Assembly: GCF_029227915.1 (NCBI RefSeq)
Contig: NC_079881.1
Location: 620,001 to 684,000, forward strand
Length of the DNA stretch: 64,000 bases
Reading direction: 5' to 3'
From: Hydractinia symbiolongicarpus
Taxonomy: Eukaryota; Cnidaria; Hydrozoa; Anthoathecata; Hydractiniidae
Shown: positions 38,160 to 51,719 of the stretch, piece after piece
Position numbering within the stretch: the first letter of the stretch is position 1
Layout of the letters: each line of letters starts with the position of its first letter
Translations under genes and position numbers: made by a program
The notes under the pieces: generated by a model
What the model saw: only the letters and a program-made list of their open reading frames with translations
What the model was told of the DNA's origin: nothing
Databases searched by the model: none

Positions 38160-40830
38160 GTAAACACATTTCCCGAACGATTTTTTAAATTATTTTTTCA
38201 ACACTAAAACGCATGAGACTTGTAGTTTTCAGAAATGTTTTCATTTTTGATGACACGATTAATGGAAGTGGTTTAATCGCCGGCAAACGAAACCCGCGAT
38301 TTCCCGTACATCCCGGGCTTGGCCCGTATAGTCGAATGTATACAAAGAAAGTACCCAGGAAGTAAACTCATTTCCGAACGATTTTTTAAATTATTATTTA
38401 ACCACTAAAGCCCATGAGACTTGTAGTTTTTAAAAATGTTTTCATTTTTGATGAGACGCTGAATAAAAGAAGTTTAATCGCCGGCAAACGAAAAACCGCG
38501 ACTTCCCGTAAATCTCCGACTCGGCCCGTATAGTCAAAAGTATACAAAGAAAGTACCCAGGGAGTAAACTCATTTCCCGAACGATTTTTTAAATTATTTT
38601 TTCATCACTAAAACGCATGAGACTTGTAGTTTTCAGAAATGTTTTCATTTTTGATGAGACGCTTGATGAAAGTGGTTTAATCGTCGGCAAACGAAACCCG
38701 CGACTTCCCGTAAATCCCGGACTCGGCCCGTATAGTCAAAAGTATACAAAGAAAGTACCCAGGGAGTAAACCCATTTCCCGAACGATTTTTTAAATTATT
38801 TTTTCATCACTAAAACGCATGAGACTTGTAGTTTTCAGATTTGTTTTCATTTTTGATGAGACGCTTGATGAAAGTGGTTTAATCGCCGGCAAACGAAACC
38901 CGCGATTTCCCGTACATCCCGGGCTTGGCCCGTATAGTCGAATGTATACAAAGAAAGTACCCAGGGAGTAAACTCATTTCCCGAACGATTTTTTAAATTA
39001 TTTTTAACCACTAAAGCCCACGAGACTTGTAGTTTTCAAAAATGTTTTCATTTTTGATGAGACGCTGAATAAAAGAAGTTTAATCGCCGGCAAACGAAAA
39101 CCCGCGATTTCCCATAAATCCCGGGATTGGCCCGTATAGTCGAATGTATACAAAGAAAGTACCCTGTGAGTAAACTCATTTCCAAAACGATTTTTTAAAT
39201 TGTCTTTTCACCACTAAAACGCATGAGACTTGTAGTTTTCAAAAATGTTTTCACTTTTGATGAGACGCTGAATAAAAGAAGTTTAATCGCCGGCAAACGA
39301 AAACCCGCGACTTCCCGTAAATTCCGGACTCGGCCCGTATAGTCAAAAGTATACAAAGAAAGTACCCAGGGAGTAAACTCATTTCCCGAACGATTTTTTA
39401 AATTATTTTTTCATCACTAAAACGCATGAGACTTGTAGTTTTCAGAAATGTTTTCATTTTTGATGAGACGCTTGATGAAAGTGGTTTAATCGTCGGCAAA
39501 CGAAACCCGCGACTTTCCGTAAATCCCGGACTCGGCCCGTATAGTCAAAAGTATACAAAGAAAGTACCCAGGGAGTAAACTCATTTCCCGAACGATTTTT
39601 TAAATTATTTCTTCATCACTAAAACGCATGAGACTTGTAGTTTTCAGAAATGTTTTCATTTTTGATGAGACGCTTGATGAAAGTGGTTTAATCGCCGGCA
39701 AACGAAACCCGCGATTTCCCGTACATCCCGGGCTTGGCCCGTATAGTCGAATGTATACAAAGAAAGTACCCAGGGAGTAAACTCATTTCCCGAACGATTT
39801 TTTAAATTATTTTTAACCACTAAAGCCCATGAGACTTGTAGTTTTCAAAAATGTTTTCATTTTTGATGAGACGCTGAATAAAAGAAGTTTAATCGCCGGC
39901 AAACGAAAACACGCGACTTCCCGTAAATCTCCGACTCGGCCCGTATAGTCGAATGTATACAAAGAAGGTACCCAGGGAGTAAACTCATTTCCCGAACGAT
40001 TTTTTAAATTATTTTTTCACCACTAAAACGCATGAGACTTGTAGTTTTCAGAAATGTTTTCATTTTTGATGAGACGCTTAATGAAAGTGGTTTAATCGCC
40101 GGAAAACGAAAACCCGCGATTTCCCATAAATCCCGGGATTGGCCCGTATAGTCGAATGTATACAAAGAAAGTACCCTGTGAGTAAACTCATTTCCAAAAC
40201 GATTTTTTAAATTGTCTTTTCACCACTAAAACGCATGAGACTTGTAGTTTTCAAAAATGTTTTCACTTTTGATGAGACGCTGAATAAAAGAAGTTTAATC
40301 GCCGGCAAACGAAAACCCGCGACTTCCCGTAAATCCCGGACTCGGCCCGTATAGTCAAAAGTATACAAAGAAAGTACCCAGGGAGTAAACTCATTTCCTG
40401 AACGATTTTTTAAATTATTTTTTCATCACTAAAACGCATGAGACTTGTAGTTTTCAGAAATGTTTTCATTTTTGATGAGACGCTTGATGAAAGTGGTTTA
40501 ATCGTCGGCAAACGAAACCCGCGACTTCCCGTAAATCCCGGACTCGGCCCGTATAGTCAAAAGTATACAAAGAAAGTACCCAGGGAGTAAACTCATTTCC
40601 CGAACGATTTTTTAAATTATTTTTTCATCACTAAAACGCATGAGACTTGTAGTTTTTAGAAATGTTTTCATTTTTGATGAGACGCTTGATGAAAGTGGTT
40701 TAATCGCCGGCAAACGAAACCCGCGATTTCCCGTACATCCCGGGCTTGGCCCGTATAGTCGAATGTATACAAAGAAAGTACCCAGGGAGTAAACTCATTT
40801 CCCGAACGATTTTTTAAATTATTTTTAACC
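38160..40830 (-). repeat. Near-identical segmental duplication copy 1 (offset 3640 bp)
   Basis: Recurs at about 41800-44470. Private variants pair at exactly 3640 bp: taaacacatttccc at 38161 and 41801, tgacacgattaatggaag at 38251 and 41891, cagatttgttttc at 38836 and 42476, cccacgagac at 39018 and 42658, taaattatttcttcatc at 39601 and 43241, and ggaaaacgaaaac at 40101 and 43741. Two substitutions were seen: aaattccgg at about 39320 against aaatcccgg, and aaaacacgcg at 39907 against aaaacccgcg. Part of it also recurs with a 3034-bp offset, and a trimer at 41190 repeats at 41796 with 606 bp. Confidence 0.9.
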
Positions 40831-41799
40831 ACTACAGCCCATGAGACTTGTAGTTTTCAAAAATGTTTTCATTTTTGATGAGACGCTGAATAAAAGAAGT
40901 TTAATCGCCGGCAAACGAAAACCCGCGATTTCCCATAAATCCCGGGATTGGCCCGTATAGTCGAATGTATACAAAGAAAGTACCCTGTGAGTAAACTCAT
41001 TTCCAAAACGATTTTTTAAATTGTCTTTTCACCACTAAAACGCATGAGACTTGTAGTTTTCAAAAATGTTTTCACTTTTCATGAGACGCTGAATAAAAGA
41101 AGTTTAATCGCCGGCAAACGAAAACCCGCGACTTCCCGTAAATCCCGGACTCGGCCCGTATAGTCAAAAGTATACAAAGAAAGTACCCAGGGAGTAAACA
41201 CATTTCCCGAACGATTTTTTAAATTATTTTTTCAACACTAAAACGCATGAGACTTGTAGTTTTCAGAAATGTTTTCATTTTTGATGACACGATTAATGGA
41301 AGTGGTTTAATCGCCGGCAAACGAAACCCGCGATTTCCCGTACATCCCGGGCTTGGCCCGTATAGTCGAATGTATACAAAGAAAGTACCCAGGAAGTAAA
41401 CTCATTTCCGAACGATTTTTTAAATTATTATTTAACCACTAAAGCCCATGAGACTTGTAGTTTTTAAAAATGTTTTCATTTTTGATGAGACGCTGAATAA
41501 AAGAAGTTTAATCGCCGGCAAACGAAAAACCGCGACTTCCCGTAAATCTCCGACTCGGCCCGTATAGTCAAAAGTATACAAAGAAAGTACCCAGGGAGTA
41601 AACTCATTTCCCGAACGATTTTTTAAATTATTTTTTCATCACTAAAACGCATGAGACTTGTAGTTTTCAGAAATGTTTTCATTTTTGATGAGACGCTTGA
41701 TGAAAGTGGTTTAATCGTCGGCAAACGAAACCCGCGACTTCCCGTAAATCCCGGACTCGGCCCGTATAGTCAAAAGTATACAAAGAAAGTACCCAGGGA

Positions 41800-44470
41800 G
41801 TAAACACATTTCCCGAACGATTTTTTAAATTATTTTTTCAACACTAAAACGCATGAGACTTGTAGTTTTCAGAAATGTTTTCATTTTTGATGACACGATT
41901 AATGGAAGTGGTTTAATCGCCGGCAAACGAAACCCGCGATTTCCCGTACATCCCGGGCTTGGCCCGTATAGTCGAATGTATACAAAGAAAGTACCCAGGA
42001 AGTAAACTCATTTCCGAACGATTTTTTAAATTATTATTTAACCACTAAAGCCCATGAGACTTGTAGTTTTTAAAAATGTTTTCATTTTTGATGAGACGCT
42101 GAATAAAAGAAGTTTAATCGCCGGCAAACGAAAAACCGCGACTTCCCGTAAATCTCCGACTCGGCCCGTATAGTCAAAAGTATACAAAGAAAGTACCCAG
42201 GGAGTAAACTCATTTCCCGAACGATTTTTTAAATTATTTTTTCATCACTAAAACGCATGAGACTTGTAGTTTTCAGAAATGTTTTCATTTTTGATGAGAC
42301 GCTTGATGAAAGTGGTTTAATCGTCGGCAAACGAAACCCGCGACTTCCCGTAAATCCCGGACTCGGCCCGTATAGTCAAAAGTATACAAAGAAAGTACCC
42401 AGGGAGTAAACCCATTTCCCGAACGATTTTTTAAATTATTTTTTCATCACTAAAACGCATGAGACTTGTAGTTTTCAGATTTGTTTTCATTTTTGATGAG
42501 ACGCTTGATGAAAGTGGTTTAATCGCCGGCAAACGAAACCCGCGATTTCCCGTACATCCCGGGCTTGGCCCGTATAGTCGAATGTATACAAAGAAAGTAC
42601 CCAGGGAGTAAACTCATTTCCCGAACGATTTTTTAAATTATTTTTAACCACTAAAGCCCACGAGACTTGTAGTTTTCAAAAATGTTTTCATTTTTGATGA
42701 GACGCTGAATAAAAGAAGTTTAATCGCCGGCAAACGAAAACCCGCGATTTCCCATAAATCCCGGGATTGGCCCGTATAGTCGAATGTATACAAAGAAAGT
42801 ACCCTGTGAGTAAACTCATTTCCAAAACGATTTTTTAAATTGTCTTTTCACCACTAAAACGCATGAGACTTGTAGTTTTCAAAAATGTTTTCACTTTTGA
42901 TGAGACGCTGAATAAAAGAAGTTTAATCGCCGGCAAACGAAAACCCGCGACTTCCCGTAAATCCCGGACTCGGCCCGTATAGTCAAAAGTATACAAAGAA
43001 AGTACCCAGGGAGTAAACTCATTTCCCGAACGATTTTTTAAATTATTTTTTCATCACTAAAACGCATGAGACTTGTAGTTTTCAGAAATGTTTTCATTTT
43101 TGATGAGACGCTTGATGAAAGTGGTTTAATCGTCGGCAAACGAAACCCGCGACTTTCCGTAAATCCCGGACTCGGCCCGTATAGTCAAAAGTATACAAAG
43201 AAAGTACCCAGGGAGTAAACTCATTTCCCGAACGATTTTTTAAATTATTTCTTCATCACTAAAACGCATGAGACTTGTAGTTTTCAGAAATGTTTTCATT
43301 TTTGATGAGACGCTTGATGAAAGTGGTTTAATCGCCGGCAAACGAAACCCGCGATTTCCCGTACATCCCGGGCTTGGCCCGTATAGTCGAATGTATACAA
43401 AGAAAGTACCCAGGGAGTAAACTCATTTCCCGAACGATTTTTTAAATTATTTTTAACCACTAAAGCCCATGAGACTTGTAGTTTTCAAAAATGTTTTCAT
43501 TTTTGATGAGACGCTGAATAAAAGAAGTTTAATCGCCGGCAAACGAAAACCCGCGACTTCCCGTAAATCTCCGACTCGGCCCGTATAGTCGAATGTATAC
43601 AAAGAAGGTACCCAGGGAGTAAACTCATTTCCCGAACGATTTTTTAAATTATTTTTTCACCACTAAAACGCATGAGACTTGTAGTTTTCAGAAATGTTTT
43701 CATTTTTGATGAGACGCTTAATGAAAGTGGTTTAATCGCCGGAAAACGAAAACCCGCGATTTCCCATAAATCCCGGGATTGGCCCGTATAGTCGAATGTA
43801 TACAAAGAAAGTACCCTGTGAGTAAACTCATTTCCAAAACGATTTTTTAAATTGTCTTTTCACCACTAAAACGCATGAGACTTGTAGTTTTCAAAAATGT
43901 TTTCACTTTTGATGAGACGCTGAATAAAAGAAGTTTAATCGCCGGCAAACGAAAACCCGCGACTTCCCGTAAATCCCGGACTCGGCCCGTATAGTCAAAA
44001 GTATACAAAGAAAGTACCCAGGGAGTAAACTCATTTCCTGAACGATTTTTTAAATTATTTTTTCATCACTAAAACGCATGAGACTTGTAGTTTTCAGAAA
44101 TGTTTTCATTTTTGATGAGACGCTTGATGAAAGTGGTTTAATCGTCGGCAAACGAAACCCGCGACTTCCCGTAAATCCCGGACTCGGCCCGTATAGTCAA
44201 AAGTATACAAAGAAAGTACCCAGGGAGTAAACTCATTTCCCGAACGATTTTTTAAATTATTTTTTCATCACTAAAACGCATGAGACTTGTAGTTTTTAGA
44301 AATGTTTTCATTTTTGATGAGACGCTTGATGAAAGTGGTTTAATCGCCGGCAAACGAAACCCGCGATTTCCCGTACATCCCGGGCTTGGCCCGTATAGTC
44401 GAATGTATACAAAGAAAGTACCCAGGGAGTAAACTCATTTCCCGAACGATTTTTTAAATTATTTTTAACC
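41800..44470 (-). repeat. Near-identical segmental duplication copy 2 (offset 3640 bp)
   Basis: Direct copy of about 38160-40830, differing at a handful of sites over about 2.7 kb. The pairing stops at about 44470, where actacagccc of copy 1 (40831) meets actaaagccc. The offset is 14 bp short of 18 full monomers because several monomers here lack two or three bases (ttatttttaacc for ttattatttaacc; cgaaacccg for cgaaaacccg). Confidence 0.9.
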
Positions 44471-46679
44471 ACTAAAGCCCATGAGACTTGTAGTTTTCAA
44501 AAATGTTTTCATTTTTGATGAGACGCTGAATAAAAGAAGTTTAATCGCCGGCAAACGAAAACCCGCGACTTCCCGTAAATCTCCGACTCGGCCCGTATAG
44601 TCAAAAGTATACAAAGAAAGTACCCAGGGAGTAAACTCATTTCCCGAACGATTCTTTAAATTATTTTTTCACCACTAAAACGCATGAGACTTGTAGTTTA
44701 CAAAAATGTTTTCATTTTTGATGAGACGCTGAATAAAAGATGTTTAATCGCCGGCAAACAAAAACCTGCGATTTCCCGTAAATCCTGAACTCGGCCCGTA
44801 TAGTCAAAAGTATACAAAGAAAGTACCCTGGGAGTAAACTAATTTCCCGAACGATTTTTTAAATTATTATTTCACCACTAAAGCCCATGAGACTTGTAGT
44901 TTTTAAAAATTTTTTCATTTTTGATGAGACGCTGAATAAAAGAAGTTTAATCGCCGGCAAACGAAAACCTGCGACTTCCCGTAAATCCCGGACTCGACCC
45001 GTATAGTCAAAAGTATACAAAGAAAGTACCCAGGGAGTAAACTCATTTCCCGAACGATTTTTTAAATTATTTTTTCATCACTAAAACGCATGAGACTTGT
45101 AATTTTCACAAATGTTTTCATTTTTGATGAGACGCCTAATGAAAGTGGTTTAATCGCCGGCAAACGAAAACCCGCGATTTCCCGTACATCTCGGGCTTGG
45201 CCCGTATAGTCGAATGTATACAAAGAAAGTATCCAGGGAGTAAACTGAATTCGCAAACGATTTTTTAAATTATTATTTAACCACTAAAGCCCATGAGACT
45301 TGTAGTTTTTAAAAATGTTTTCACTTTTGATGACACGCTGAATAAAAGAAGTTTAATCGCCGGCAAACGAAAACCCGCAACTTCCCGGAAAATCCCCGAC
45401 TCGGCTGTATATTCAAAAGTATACAAAGAAAGTACCCAGGGAGTAAACGCATTTCCCGAACGATTTTTTAAATCATTATTTCACCACTAAAGCCCATGAG
45501 ACTTGTAGTTTTTAAAAATGTTTTCATTTTTGATGAGACGCTGAAAAAAATAAGTTTAATCGCCGGCAAACGAAAACCCGCGATTTCCCGTAAATCCCGG
45601 ACTCGGTCCGTATAGTCAAAAGTATACAAAGAAGGTACCCAGGCAGTAAACTCATTTCCCGAACGATTTTTTAAATTATTTTTTCACCACTAAAACGCAT
45701 GAGACTTGTAGTTTTCAGAAATGTTTTCATTTTTGATGAGACGCTTAATGAAAGTGGTTTAATCGCCGGCAAACGAAAACCCGCGATTTCCCATAAATCC
45801 CGGGATTGGCCCGTATAGTCGAATGTATACAAAGAAAGTACCCTGTGAGTAAACTCATTTCAAAAACGATTTTTTAAATTGTCTTTTCACCACTAAAACG
45901 CATGAGACTTGTAGTTTTCAAAAATGTTTTCACTTTTGATGAGACGCTGAATAAAAGAAGTTTAATCGCCGGCAAACGAAAACCCGCGACTTCCCGTAAA
46001 TCCCGGACTCGGCCCGTATAGTCAAAAGTATACAAAGAAAGTACCCAGGGAGTAAACTCATTTCCCGAACGATTTTTTAAATTATTTTTTCATCACTAAA
46101 ACGCATGAGACTTGTAGTTTTCAGAAATGTTTTCATTTTTGATGAGACGCTTGATGAAAGTGGTTTAATCGCCGGCAAACGAAACCCGCGATTTCCCGTA
46201 CATCCCGGGCTTGGCCTGTATAGTCGAATGTATACAAACAAAGTACCCAGGGAGTAAACTCATTTCCCGAACGATTTTTTAAATTATTTTTAACCACTAA
46301 AGCCCATGAGACTTGTAGTTTTCAAAAATGTTTTCATTTTTGATGAGACGCTGAATAAAAGAAGTTTAATCGCCGGCAAACGAAAACCCGCGATTTCCCA
46401 TAAATCCCGGGATTGGCCCGTATAGTCGAATGTATACAAAGAAAGTACCCTGTGAGTAAATTCATTTCCAAAACGATTTTTTAAATTGTCTTTTCACCAC
46501 TAAAACGCATGAGACTTGTAGTTTTCAAAAATGTTTTCACTTTTGATGAGACGCTGAATAAAAGAAGTTTAATCGCCGGCAAACGAAAACCCGCGACTTC
46601 CCGTAAATCCCGGACTCGGCCCGTATAGTCAAAAGTATACAAAGAAAGTACCCAGGGAGTAAACTCATTTCCCAAACGA

Positions 46680-47860
46680 TTTTTTAAATTATTTTTTCAT
46701 CACTAAAACGCATGAGACTTGTAGTTTTCAGAAATGTTTTCATTTTTGATGAGACGCTTGATGAAAGTGGTTTAATCGTCGGCAAACGAAACCCGCGACT
46801 TTCCGTAAATCCCGGACTCGGCCCGTATAGTCAAAAGTATACAAAGAAAGTACCCAGGGAGTAAACTCATTTCCCGAACGATTTTTTAAATTATTTTTTC
46901 ATCACTAAAACGCATGAGACTTGTAGTTTTCAGAAATGTTTTCATTTTTGATGAGACGCTTGATGAAAGTGTTTTAATCGCCGGCAAACGAAACCCGCGA
47001 TTTCCCGTACATCCCGGGCTTGGCCCGTATAGTCGAATGTATACAAAGAAAGTACCCAGGGAGTAAACTCATTTCCCGAACGATTTTTTAAATTATTTTT
47101 AACCACTAAAGCCCATGAGACTTGTAGTTTTCAAAAATGTTTTCACTTTTGATGAGACGCTGAATAAAAGAAGTTTAATCGCCGGCAAACGAAAACCCGC
47201 GACTTCCCGTAAATCCCGGACTCGGCCCGTATAGTCAAAAGTATGCAAAGAAAGTACCCAGGGAGTAAACTCATTTTTCGAACGATTTTTTAAATTATTT
47301 TTTCATCACTAAAACGCATGAGACTTGTAGTTTTCAGAAATGTTTTCATTTTTGATGAGACGCTTGATGAAAGTGGTTTAATCGTCGGCAAACGAAACCC
47401 GCGACTTCCCGTAAATCCCGGACTCGGCCCGTATAGTCAAAAGTATACAAAGAAAGTACCCAGGGAGTAAACTCATTTCCCGAACGATTTTTTAAATTAC
47501 TTTTTCATCACTAAAACGCATGAGACTTGTAGTTTTCAGATTTGTTTTCATTTTTGATGAGACGCTTGATGAAAGTGGTTTAATCGCCGGCAAACGAAAC
47601 CCGCGATTTCCCGTACATCCCGGGCTTGGCCCGTATAGTCGAATGTATACAAAGAAAGTACCCAGGGAGTAAACTCATTTCCCGAACGATTTTTTAAATT
47701 ATTTTTAACCACTAAAGCCCATGAGACTTGTAGTTTTCAAAAATGTTTTCATTTTTGATGAGACGCTGAATAAAAGAAGTTTAATCGCCGGCAAACGAAA
47801 ACCCGCGATTTCCCATAAATCCCGGGATTGGCCCGTATAGTCGAATGTATACAAAGAAAG
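46680..47860 (-). repeat. Segmental duplication copy 1 (offset 2629 bp)
   Basis: Recurs at about 49309-50489. Diagnostic pairs are gaaagtgttttaatcg (46971 and 49600), aactcatttttcgaacg (47271 and 49900) and cagattt (47537 and 50166). The second copy has ttgctttc where the first has ttgttttc. The offset is 13 monomers minus 10 bp. Confidence 0.84.
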
Positions 47861-48500
47861 TACCCTGTGAGTAAACTCATTTCCAAAACGATTTTTTAAA
47901 TTGTCTTTTCACCACTAAAACGCATGAGACTTGTAGTTTTCAAAAATGTTTTCACTTTTGATGAGACGCTGAATAAAAGAAGTTTAATCGCCGGCAAACA
48001 AAAACCCGCGACTTCCCGTAAATCCCGGACTCGGCCCGTATAGTCAAAAGTAAACAAAGAAAGTACCCAGGGAGTAAACTCATTTCCCGAACGATTTTTT
48101 AAATTATTTTTTCATCACTAAAACGCATGAGACTTGTAGTTTTCAGAAATGTTTTCATTTTTGATGAGACGCTTGATGAAAGTGGTTTAATCGTCGGCAA
48201 ACGAAACGCGCGACTTTCCGTAAATTCCGGACTCGGCCCGTATAGTCAAAAGTATACAAAGAAAGTACCCAGGGAGTAAACTCATTTCCCGAACGATTTT
48301 TTAAATTATTTTTTCATCACTAAAACGCATGAGACTTGTAGTTTTCAGAAATGTTTTCATTTTTGATGAGACGCTTGATGAAAGTGGTTTAATCGCCGGC
48401 AAACGAAACCCGCGATTTCCCGTACATCCCGGGCTTGGCCCGTATAGTCGAATGTATACAAAGAAAGTACCCAGGGAGTAAACTCATTTCCCGAACGATT
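46680..48500 (-). repeat. Tetramer higher-order repeat, about 0.81 kb
   Basis: The recurring four-monomer order, read left to right, is as follows. First, a hybrid with cgtcggcaaacgaaaccc and gcgactt. Second, a B monomer with gtacatcccgggcttgg. Third, a monomer starting atttttaaccactaaagccc. Fourth, one starting aaattgtcttttcacc with tgttttcacttttgatg. First members start at about 47291 and 48100, 809 bp apart. The same order dominates from about 37400 to 50500, with occasional missing or extra members. Confidence 0.82.
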
Positions 48501-49308
48501 TTTTAAATTATTTTTAACCACTAAAGCCCATGAGACTTGTAGTTTTCAAAAATGTTTTCATTTTTGATGAGACGCTGAATAAAAGAAGTTTAATCGCCGG
48601 CAAACGAAAACCCGCGCCTTCCCGTAAATCTCTGACTCGGCCCGTATAGTCAAAAGTATACAAAGAAAGTACCCAGGGAGTAAACTCATTTCCCGAACGA
48701 TTTTTTAAATTATTTTTTCACCACTAAAACGCATGAGACTTGTAGTTTTTAGAAATGTTTTCATTTTTGATGAGACGCTTAGTGAAAGTGGTTTAATCGC
48801 CGGCAAACGAAATTCCGCGATTTCCCGTAAATCCTGGGCTTGGCCCGTATAGTCGAATGTATACAAAGAAGGTACCCAGGGAGTAAACTCATTTCCCGAA
48901 CGATTTTTTAAATTATTTTTTCACCACTAAAACGCATGAGACTTGTAGTTTTCAGAAATGTTTTCATTTTTGATGAGACGCTTAAGGAAAGTGGTTTAAT
49001 CGCCGGCAAACGAAAACCCGCGACTTCGCGTAAATCCCGGACTCGGCCCGTATAGTCAAAAGTATACAAAGAAAGTACCCAGGGAGTAAACTCATTTCCC
49101 GAACGATTTTTTAAATTATTTTTTCATCACTAAAACGCATGAGACTTGTAGTTTTCAGAAATGTTTTCATTTTTGATGAGACGCTTGATGAAAGTGGTTT
49201 GATCGTCGGCAAACGAAACCCGCGACTTCCCGTAAATCCCGGACTCGGCCCGTATAGTCAAAAGTATACAAAGAAAGTACCCAGGGAGTAAACTCATTTC
49301 CCGAACGA

Positions 49309-50489
49309 TTTTTTAAATTATTTTTTCATCACTAAAACGCATGAGACTTGTAGTTTTCAGAAATGTTTTCATTTTTGATGAGACGCTTGATGAAAGTGGT
49401 TTAATCGTCGGCAAACGAAACCCGCGACTTTCCGTAAATCCCGGACTCGGCCCGTATAGTCAAAAGTATACAAAGAAAGTACCCAGGGAGTAAACTCATT
49501 TCCCGAACGATTTTTTAAATTATTTTTTCATCACTAAAACGCATGAGACTTGTAGTTTTCAGAAATGTTTTCATTTTTGATGAGACGCTTGATGAAAGTG
49601 TTTTAATCGCCGGCAAACGAAACCCGCGATTTCCCGTACATCCCGGGCTTGGCCCGTATAGTCGAATGTATACAAAGAAAGTACCCAGGGAGTAAACTCA
49701 TTTCCCGAACGATTTTTTAAATTATTTTTAACCACTAAAGCCCATGAGACTTGTAGTTTTCAAAAATGTTTTCACTTTTGATGAGACGCTGAATAAAAGA
49801 AGTTTAATCGCCGGCAAACGAAAACCCGCGACTTCCCGTAAATCCCGGACTCGGCCTGTATAGTCAAAAGTATACAAAGAAAGTACCCAGGGAGTAAACT
49901 CATTTTTCGAACGATTTTTTAAATTATTTTTTCGTCACTAAAACGCATGAGACTTGTAGTTTTCAGAAATGTTTTCATTTTTGATGAGACGCTTGATGAA
50001 AGTGGTTTAATCGTCGGCAAACGAAACCCGCGACTTCCCGTAAATCCCGGACTCGGCTCGTATAGTCAAAAGTATACAAAGAAAGTACCCAGGGAGTAAA
50101 CTCATTTCCCGAACGATTTTTTAAATTATTTTTTCATCACTAAAACGCATGAGACTTGTAGTTTTCAGATTTGCTTTCATTTTTGATGAGACGCTTGATG
50201 AAAGTGGTTTAATCGCCGGCAAACGAAACCCGCGATTTCCCGTACATCCCGGGCTTGGCCCGTATAGTCGAATGTATACAAAGAAAGTACCCAGGGAGTA
50301 AACTCATTTCCCGAACGATTTTTTAAATTATTTTTAACCACTAAAGCCCATGAGACTTGTAGTTTTCAAAAATGTTTTCATTTTTGATGAGACGCTGAAT
50401 AAAAGAAGTTTAATCGCCGGCAAACGAAAACCCGCGATTTCCCATAAATCCCGGGATTGGCCCGTATAGTCGAATGTATACAAAGAAAG
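49309..50489 (-). repeat. Segmental duplication copy 2 (offset 2629 bp)
   Basis: Direct copy of about 46680-47860. It is followed by another shared stretch at a different offset: gcgccttcccg at 48614 recurs at 50837, 2223 bp away. Confidence 0.84.
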
Positions 50490-51719
50490 TACCCTGTGAG
50501 TAAACTCATTTCCCGAACGATTTTTTAAATTATTTTTTCATCACTAAAACGCATGAGACTTGTAGTTTTCAGAAATGTTTTCATTTTTGATGAGACGCTT
50601 GATGAAAGTGGTTTAATCGCCGGCAAACGAAACCCGCCATTTCCCGTACATCCCGGGCTTGGCCCGTATAGTCGAATGTATACAAAGAAAGTACCCAGGG
50701 AGTAAACTCATTTCCCGAACGATTTTTTAAATTATTTTTAACCACTAAAGCCCATGAGACTTGTAGTTTTCAAAAATGTTTTCATTTTTGATGAGACGCT
50801 GAATAAAAGAAGTTTAATCGCCGGCAAACGAAAACCCGCGCCTTCCCGTAAGTCTCCGACTCGGCCCGTATAGTCAAAAGTATACAAAGAAAGTACCCAG
50901 GGAGTAAACTCATTTCCCGAACGATTTTTTAAATTATTTTTTCACCACTAAAACGCATGAGACTTGTAGTTTTTAGAAATGTTTTCATTTTTGATGAGAC
51001 GCTTAGTGAAAGTGGTTTAATCGCCGGCAAACGAAATTCCGCGATTTCCCGTAAATCCTGGGCTTGGCCCGTATAGTCGAATGTATACAAAGAAGGTACC
51101 CAGGGAGTAAACTCATTTCCCGAACGATTTTTTAAATTATTTTTTCACCACTAAAACGCATGAGACTTGTAGTTTTTAGAAATGTTTTCATTTTTGATGA
51201 GACGCTTAATGAAAGTGGTTTAATCGCCGGCAAACGAAAACCCGCGACTTCCCGTAAATCCCGGACTCGGCCCGTATAGTCAAAAGTATACAAAGAAAGT
51301 ACCCAGGGAGTAAACTCATTTCCCGAACGATTTTTTAAATTATTTTATCATCACTAAAACGCATGAGACTTGTAGTTTTCAGAAATGTTTTCATTTTTGA
51401 TGAGACGCTTGATGAAAGTGGTTTAATCGTCGGCAAACGAAACCCGCGACTTCCCATAAATCCCGGACTCGGCCCGTATAGTCAAAAGTATACAAAGAAA
51501 GTACCCAGGGAGTAAACTCATTTCCCGAACGATTTTTTAAATTATTTTTAACCACTAAAGCCCATGAGACTTGTAGTTTTCAAAAATGTTTTCATTTTTG
51601 ATGAGACGCTGAATAAAAGAAGTTTAATCGCCGGCAAACGAAAACCCGAGACTTCCCGTAAATCTCCGACTCGGCCCGTATAGTCAAAAGTATACAAAGA
51701 AAGTACCCAGGGAGTAAAC

